The position numbers and the translations under genes are program-made. A DNA stretch of 49,764 bases from DASRHT01 sp035293765 (GTDB taxonomy: Bacteria > Chloroflexota > Ktedonobacteria > Ktedonobacterales > Ktedonobacteraceae), in the NCBI GenBank assembly GCA_035293765.1, contig DATGMF010000032.1:1-49764 (forward strand), given 5' to 3'. Shown piece after piece: positions 49,696 through 49,764 of the stretch. Position 1 is the first letter of the stretch, and each line of letters starts with the position of its first letter. The notes beneath the pieces are model-generated. The model worked only from the letters and a program-made list of their open reading frames with translations, was not told the origin of the DNA and made no database searches.

Positions 49696-49764
49696 GATCT
49701 TTTCCCTTTCCCTAGAGGGCCACTCGTTCCAGTTTACCCTCCACGTTTTTCTGGGTCAAGACCA

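Larger units (their letters stand above)
48499..49758 (-). mobile_element. IS3-family insertion sequence (IS150-like layout)
   Basis: 1260 bp bounded by inverted repeats TGATCCAGAAAAACGT (48499-48514) and ACGTTTTTCTGGGTCA (49743-49758), 15 of 16 matching. It holds orfA and orfB on the minus strand joined by a slippery run of seven A (minus strand) and G at 49431-49438. The flanking bases do not give a clear target duplication. Inserted into an IS982 transposase. Confidence 0.85.

Noticed and set aside
48495..49764. Target-site duplication of the IS3-family element
   Set aside because: Flanks read GAG(T) and (A)GAC; not identical, and only six bases remain on the right.

Overview
The window reads as chromosomal DNA of a GC-rich member of the Chloroflexota, most likely a Ktedonobacterales-type organism. 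This is inference from gene content: large BTAD-AAA-TPR and MalT/LuxR regulators with a GYWY-type N-terminal module, baseplate-J-like single-pass membrane proteins, several Ser/Thr kinases with a PP2C phosphatase, and very many short palindromic intergenic repeats. No rRNA, tRNA or CRISPR array was seen.

Layout. 1-9.2 kb: two REP-associated tyrosine transposase (RAYT) copies, one decayed and one intact, surrounded by REP hairpins; a sigma-70 factor (minus strand); a giant BTAD regulator; a small membrane peptide. 9.3-12 kb: a primase-polymerase/RepA-helicase fusion followed by iteron-like GGTAAAC repeats and an AT-rich stretch, resembling a plasmid-type replication module. 12-18.2 kb: a baseplate-J-like membrane protein, a Ser/Thr kinase whose extracellular part is the same baseplate-J-like domain, and a membrane-anchored HNH nuclease. 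18.7-30.7 kb: a second BTAD regulator, a kinase-TPR protein, a DMT-type transporter, an RskA-like membrane protein, a LamG-like lipid- or membrane-anchored protein and a membrane-anchored PP2C phosphatase. 31-35.6 kb: a complete GTP-to-preQ1 set (queF-queC-queD-queE-folE), with queE interrupted by an intein inside its radical-SAM cysteine motif. 35.8-38.6 kb: ECF transporter T and fused double A subunits. 38.65-40.3 kb: a DHA3/Mef-like MFS efflux gene preceded by a promoter, short leader ORFs and mutually exclusive hairpins ending in a terminator. 40.4-47 kb (minus strand): a PQQ-type beta-propeller, a PlsC acyltransferase, a VC0807-like membrane protein and a MalT-type regulator. 47.1-49.8 kb: two small HTH genes and an IS982 transposase broken by an IS3-family element.

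How it fits together. The left 30 kb is accessory-looking: signalling proteins built from exchanged modules, many REP hairpins (some now translated as parts of proteins), and composition mosaics. The repeats share a GTAG foot next to a bulged hairpin with compensatory base changes, as expected of substrates of the resident RAYT family. The right 18 kb has very few REPs and holds housekeeping-like functions (queuosine precursor synthesis, ECF transport, lipid acylation) plus recent IS insertion. The most unusual signals are the attenuator-like leader of the MFS gene, the queE intein, and the RAYT gene framed by 30-bp inverted repeats. All family calls are from reading motifs by eye; no database search was run.
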